From an uncultured Lachnospiraceae bacterium (GTDB lineage: Bacteria; Bacillota; Clostridia; Lachnospirales; Lachnospiraceae), in NCBI GenBank assembly GCA_910576975.1, contig CAJTJY010000021.1, forward strand, positions 13,263 to 77,262: 64,000 bases of DNA. The letters run 5' to 3'. Below, piece by piece: positions 61,706-64,000 of this stretch. Within the stretch, counting starts at the first letter, position 1; every line of letters begins with the position of its first letter. The position numbers were made by a program, and so were the translations under genes. Under the pieces are notes generated by a model, which saw nothing but the letters and a program-made list of their open reading frames with translations, searched no databases and was not told the DNA's origin.

Positions 61706-62350
61706 ATGAAAATTATTATGTTAGGCGCGCCCGGAGCAGGAAAAGGAACACAGGCAAAGCAGATTGCGGATAAGTACTCCATTCCACACATTTCCACAGG
61801 AGATATCTTCCGTGCAAATCTGAAAGCGGGAACTGATTTGGGAAGGAAAGCAAAAGAGTATATGGACCAGGGACTTCTAGTGCCAGACGAATTGACCTGT
61901 GATCTGGTCATGGATCGTATCAGCCAGGATGACTGTAAGAATGGATTTGTGCTCGACGGTTTTCCTAGAACAATACCTCAGGCAGAGGCGTTGGATGCAG
62001 CTCTTTCTAAGATTGGGCAGAAGATGGATTATGCCATCGACGTGGATGTGCCAGATGAAAATATCATTAATCGGATGTCCGGCAGGCGTGCTTGCTTAAA
62101 CTGCGGTGCAACTTATCACATCGTGTCTATTCCCACGAAGGTTGAAGGAGTATGTGACCGTTGCGGCAGCCCAGTAGTATTAAGGGATGATGACCAGCCA
62201 GAAACTGTAAAGAAGCGTTTGGAGGTATATCATGCGCAGACACAGCCGTTGATTGACTATTACAAAGAGCAGGATATTTTAAAGAGCGTGGATGGAACTC
62301 AGCCAATGGAAAACGTATTCCATGCCATTGTGGAAATTTTAGGAGCGTAA
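61706..62350 (+). CDS. adk: Adenylate kinase
   Basis: A 214-residue enzyme with P-loop GAPGAGKGTQ at residues 7-16. The long-type LID domain carries four zinc Cys residues (CLNCGATYH; GVCDRCGSP), and DGFPRTIPQAE is also present. It interconverts AMP, ADP and ATP in the cytoplasm. AAAGGAGG precedes the ATG. It is followed 3 bp later by map. Confidence 0.95.
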   Translation: MKIIMLGAPGAGKGTQAKQIADKYSIPHISTGDIFRANLKAGTDLGRKAKEYMDQGLLVPDELTCDLVMDRISQDDCKNGFVLDGFPRTIPQAEALDAALSKIGQKMDYAIDVDVPDENIINRMSGRRACLNCGATYHIVSIPTKVEGVCDRCGSPVVLRDDDQPETVKKRLEVYHAQTQPLIDYYKEQDILKSVDGTQPMENVFHAIVEILGA

Positions 62351-62353
62351 TAT

Positions 62354-63127
62354 ATGTCAGTATCAATTAAATCTGCCAGAGAGATTGAGTTAATGAGGGC
62401 AGCAGGAAAAATCCTGGCTAAGGTTCATGAAAATCTGGGAAAGGAATTGAAAGAGGGCATGTCTACCTTGGACATAGATCGTCTCGGCGATGAGATTATC
62501 CGAAGTTATGGCTGCATTCCTTCCTTTAAGAATTATAATGGTTATCCAGCATCTGTCTGCGTGTCGTTGAACGAGGAAGTCGTGCATGGCATTCCGACAA
62601 AGAAACGCTTGATTCAGGAAGGAGATATTGTCAGCCTTGACATCGGCGTGATCTACAAGGGTTATCATTCCGATGCAGCGAGAACCCACGGGATTGGTGA
62701 GATTTCCGAGGAGGCTGCACTCTTAATAGAAAGAACCAGGCAGTGTTTCTTTGAAGGCATAAAATATGCAAAGGAAGGAAATCATCTGCATCAGATTTCA
62801 AATGCCATCAGTGCTTATGCAGAGAGTTTTGGCTATGGGGTGGTGCGTGACCTGGTAGGGCACGGCATCGGCACCCATTTACATGAATCCCCCCAGATTC
62901 CGAATTTTTCCCAGAAGAGCAGAGGCGTGCGGTTGAAAGCTGGCATGACTTTGGCAATTGAGCCTATGATCAATGCAGGACGTTTTGATGTGGAGTGGCT
63001 GAGTGACGACTGGACAGTAGTAACCCAGGATCATTCTTTATCTGCCCATTATGAGAATACGATTCTGATTACATCTGGAGAACCTGAGATATTGACTCTT
63101 CAGGAGGGAGAGACGGATGGATATTAA
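62354..63127 (+). CDS. map: Methionine aminopeptidase, type I
   Basis: A 257-residue metallopeptidase removing N-terminal Met from new proteins. NGYPASVCVSLNEEVVHGIP, DIGVIYKGYHSDAARTHGIG (metal Asp pair), GHGIGTHLHESPQIPNF and AIEPMINAG are present. The ribosomal operon position is usual for Firmicutes. It overlaps the KOW protein gene by 11 bp. Confidence 0.94.
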   Translation: MSVSIKSAREIELMRAAGKILAKVHENLGKELKEGMSTLDIDRLGDEIIRSYGCIPSFKNYNGYPASVCVSLNEEVVHGIPTKKRLIQEGDIVSLDIGVIYKGYHSDAARTHGIGEISEEAALLIERTRQCFFEGIKYAKEGNHLHQISNAISAYAESFGYGVVRDLVGHGIGTHLHESPQIPNFSQKSRGVRLKAGMTLAIEPMINAGRFDVEWLSDDWTVVTQDHSLSAHYENTILITSGEPEILTLQEGETDGY

Positions 63128-63407
63128 ATTGGCAGTTTCCAGGTCAGGACATGACAAAGACAGTATTTATGTGATTGTAAGAGAAGAAGCCGATATGGTT
63201 TATCTGGCGGACGGAAGCCGCAGGTCTGTGGAACAGCCGAAAAGAAAGAATAAAAAACATATTCAATTAATAAAAAAACTTCCGAAAGAGGTTACAGAAG
63301 TCTTTACCCAGGAAGATTTTCAGAATGAAGTAATAAAACGAGCCATAAAGCTTTATCAAAGAAACGTCGAATATCAGGAGGAAGCAAAATGTCAAAAGCA
63401 GATGTAA
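63117..63407 (+). CDS. KOW-domain RNA-binding protein
   Basis: A 96-residue protein with a KOW-like N-terminus (KLAVSRSGHDKDSIYVIVRE) and a basic Lys-rich middle (EQPKRKNKKHIQLIKKLPKE). Proteins of this type, resembling the L14E/L27E fold, are conserved between map and infA in Clostridia. Ribosome association is likely but not proven. It overlaps map and infA, so it should be translated with them. Confidence 0.8.
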   Translation: MDIKLAVSRSGHDKDSIYVIVREEADMVYLADGSRRSVEQPKRKNKKHIQLIKKLPKEVTEVFTQEDFQNEVIKRAIKLYQRNVEYQEEAKCQKQM

Positions 63408-63607
63408 TTGAAGTGGAAGGAACTGTAGTAGAGAAGTTGCCAAACGCCATGTTTCAGGTGGAACTTGAAAATGGTCATCAAATTCTGGCTCATATCAGCG
63501 GCAAGCTGAGGATGAACTTTATCCGTATCTTGCCAGGAGATAAGGTAACGATAGAGATGTCTCCCTATGATTTGACAAAAGGCAGGATTATCTGGAGAGA
63601 TAAATAA
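63389..63607 (+). CDS. infA: Translation initiation factor IF-1
   Basis: A 72-residue OB-fold protein (MSKADVIEVEGTVVEKLPNA; MFQVELENGHQILAHISGKL; RILPGDKVTIEMSPYDLTKG). It blocks the A-site during initiation. GGAGG precedes the ATG. The usual next genes (rpmJ, rpsM) are absent here. Confidence 0.95.
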   Translation: MSKADVIEVEGTVVEKLPNAMFQVELENGHQILAHISGKLRMNFIRILPGDKVTIEMSPYDLTKGRIIWRDK

Positions 63608-63715
63608 GAAGATTTTTATACTGGATATTATTTTACAAAAGATAAGCAAAGGGTGTAAAAAATTCGCAGGATTTCTGGGATTTTTTATGCCCTGATTTTT
63701 TCGGAGGTATGAACA

Positions 63716-63955
63716 GTGTATCAATATCTGCTGTTACTGGATACGGATCAGGAAAGAGATTTCTTTCAGATGCTGTATGACCGTTACAAAAATGACATGT
63801 ATTATACTGCGTATAGAATATTGCAGAACAGGGCAGATGCGGAAGACATTGTCCATGAAACATTTTTGACATTGACGGAGAATCTGGTGAAGATTATGGG
63901 TGATCCGCCTCAGAAAAATAGGAATTACATTCTCACGATTGTGAATGTAACCTAA
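63716..63955 (+). pseudogene. Truncated ECF-type RNA polymerase sigma factor
   Basis: A 79-residue frame from GTG 63716 (after GGAGGT). YQYLLLLDTDQERDFFQMLY, MYYTAYRILQNRADAEDIVH, ETFLTLTENL match sigma region 2, which binds the -10 element. The stop at 63953-63955 removes region 4. A +1 reading after 63940 (NRINDKKVFVSGNIR) suggests a frameshift with continuation beyond the window. The gene sits where rpmJ would be expected. Confidence 0.6.
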
Positions 63956-64000
63956 CAGAATAAATGACAAAAAGGTATTTGTGAGTGGGAACATCCGTGA

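Noticed and set aside
1..64000. CRISPR arrays, tRNA or rRNA genes
   Set aside because: No regularly spaced direct repeats, cloverleaf patterns or rRNA segments were seen on reading; a dedicated search could still find a tRNA that I missed.

Overview
The window looks like a chromosomal segment of a Lachnospiraceae-type member of the Clostridia. The reasons are strong AGGAGG-type ribosome binding sites, moderate base composition, an anaerobic ribonucleotide reductase, Gram-positive envelope genes, and the order secY-adk-map-KOW protein-infA in the ribosomal operon. No rRNA, tRNA or CRISPR array was seen.

Bases 1-12,000 are an accessory, decaying region. It holds a 5'-truncated CFI-box protein, a lipoprotein, a deleted DUF932 phage/plasmid gene, an IS3-family remnant, and a response-regulator fragment joined by deletion to an ABC-ATPase tail. 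It also holds a truncated MarR gene, an intact flavodoxin, and a TetR gene beside an ABC exporter. The exporter permease and a neighbouring cyclase-family gene are each interrupted by a nearly identical copy of a 158-bp MITE-like element flanked by CTAG. Between the decayed genes sits a complete, unannotated-looking type I toxin-antitoxin locus (about 3848-4157): a 26-residue holin-like toxin, a structured 5' UTR, a convergent antisense RNA promoter and a shared bidirectional terminator.

Bases 12,000-18,500 hold housekeeping and envelope genes: hpf, ddl, murF, plsC, a PrcB-like lipoprotein and murA. Several short palindromic repeat families are scattered between them. Bases 19,000-25,100 hold cysD, a cysN-cysC fusion, a sulfotransferase, and a response regulator with its histidine kinase. 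This looks like a dedicated PAPS synthesis and sulfation cluster and not sulfate assimilation, because no reductases are present.

Bases 25,200-38,800 hold a MarR regulator and citrate synthase, an SDR oxidoreductase, two XRE genes (one frameshifted), and greA. They also hold a two-component system divergent from a YfhO-GtrA-GT2 polymer glycosylation cassette, and a secreted Ig-like/NlpC-P60 protein. Bases 38,900-50,500 hold nrdDG under tandem NrdR-like boxes, an L,D-transpeptidase, a short pyruvate kinase-like protein, an RNA methyltransferase, lgt, and an MBOAT-SGNH O-acylation pair.

From 50,560 to 63,607 runs the S10-spc operon, with a strong promoter and a structured leader upstream of rpsJ. 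The operon stops after infA. The usual rpmJ-rpsM-rpsK-rpsD-rpoA-rplQ continuation is replaced by a truncated ECF sigma factor gene at the window edge.
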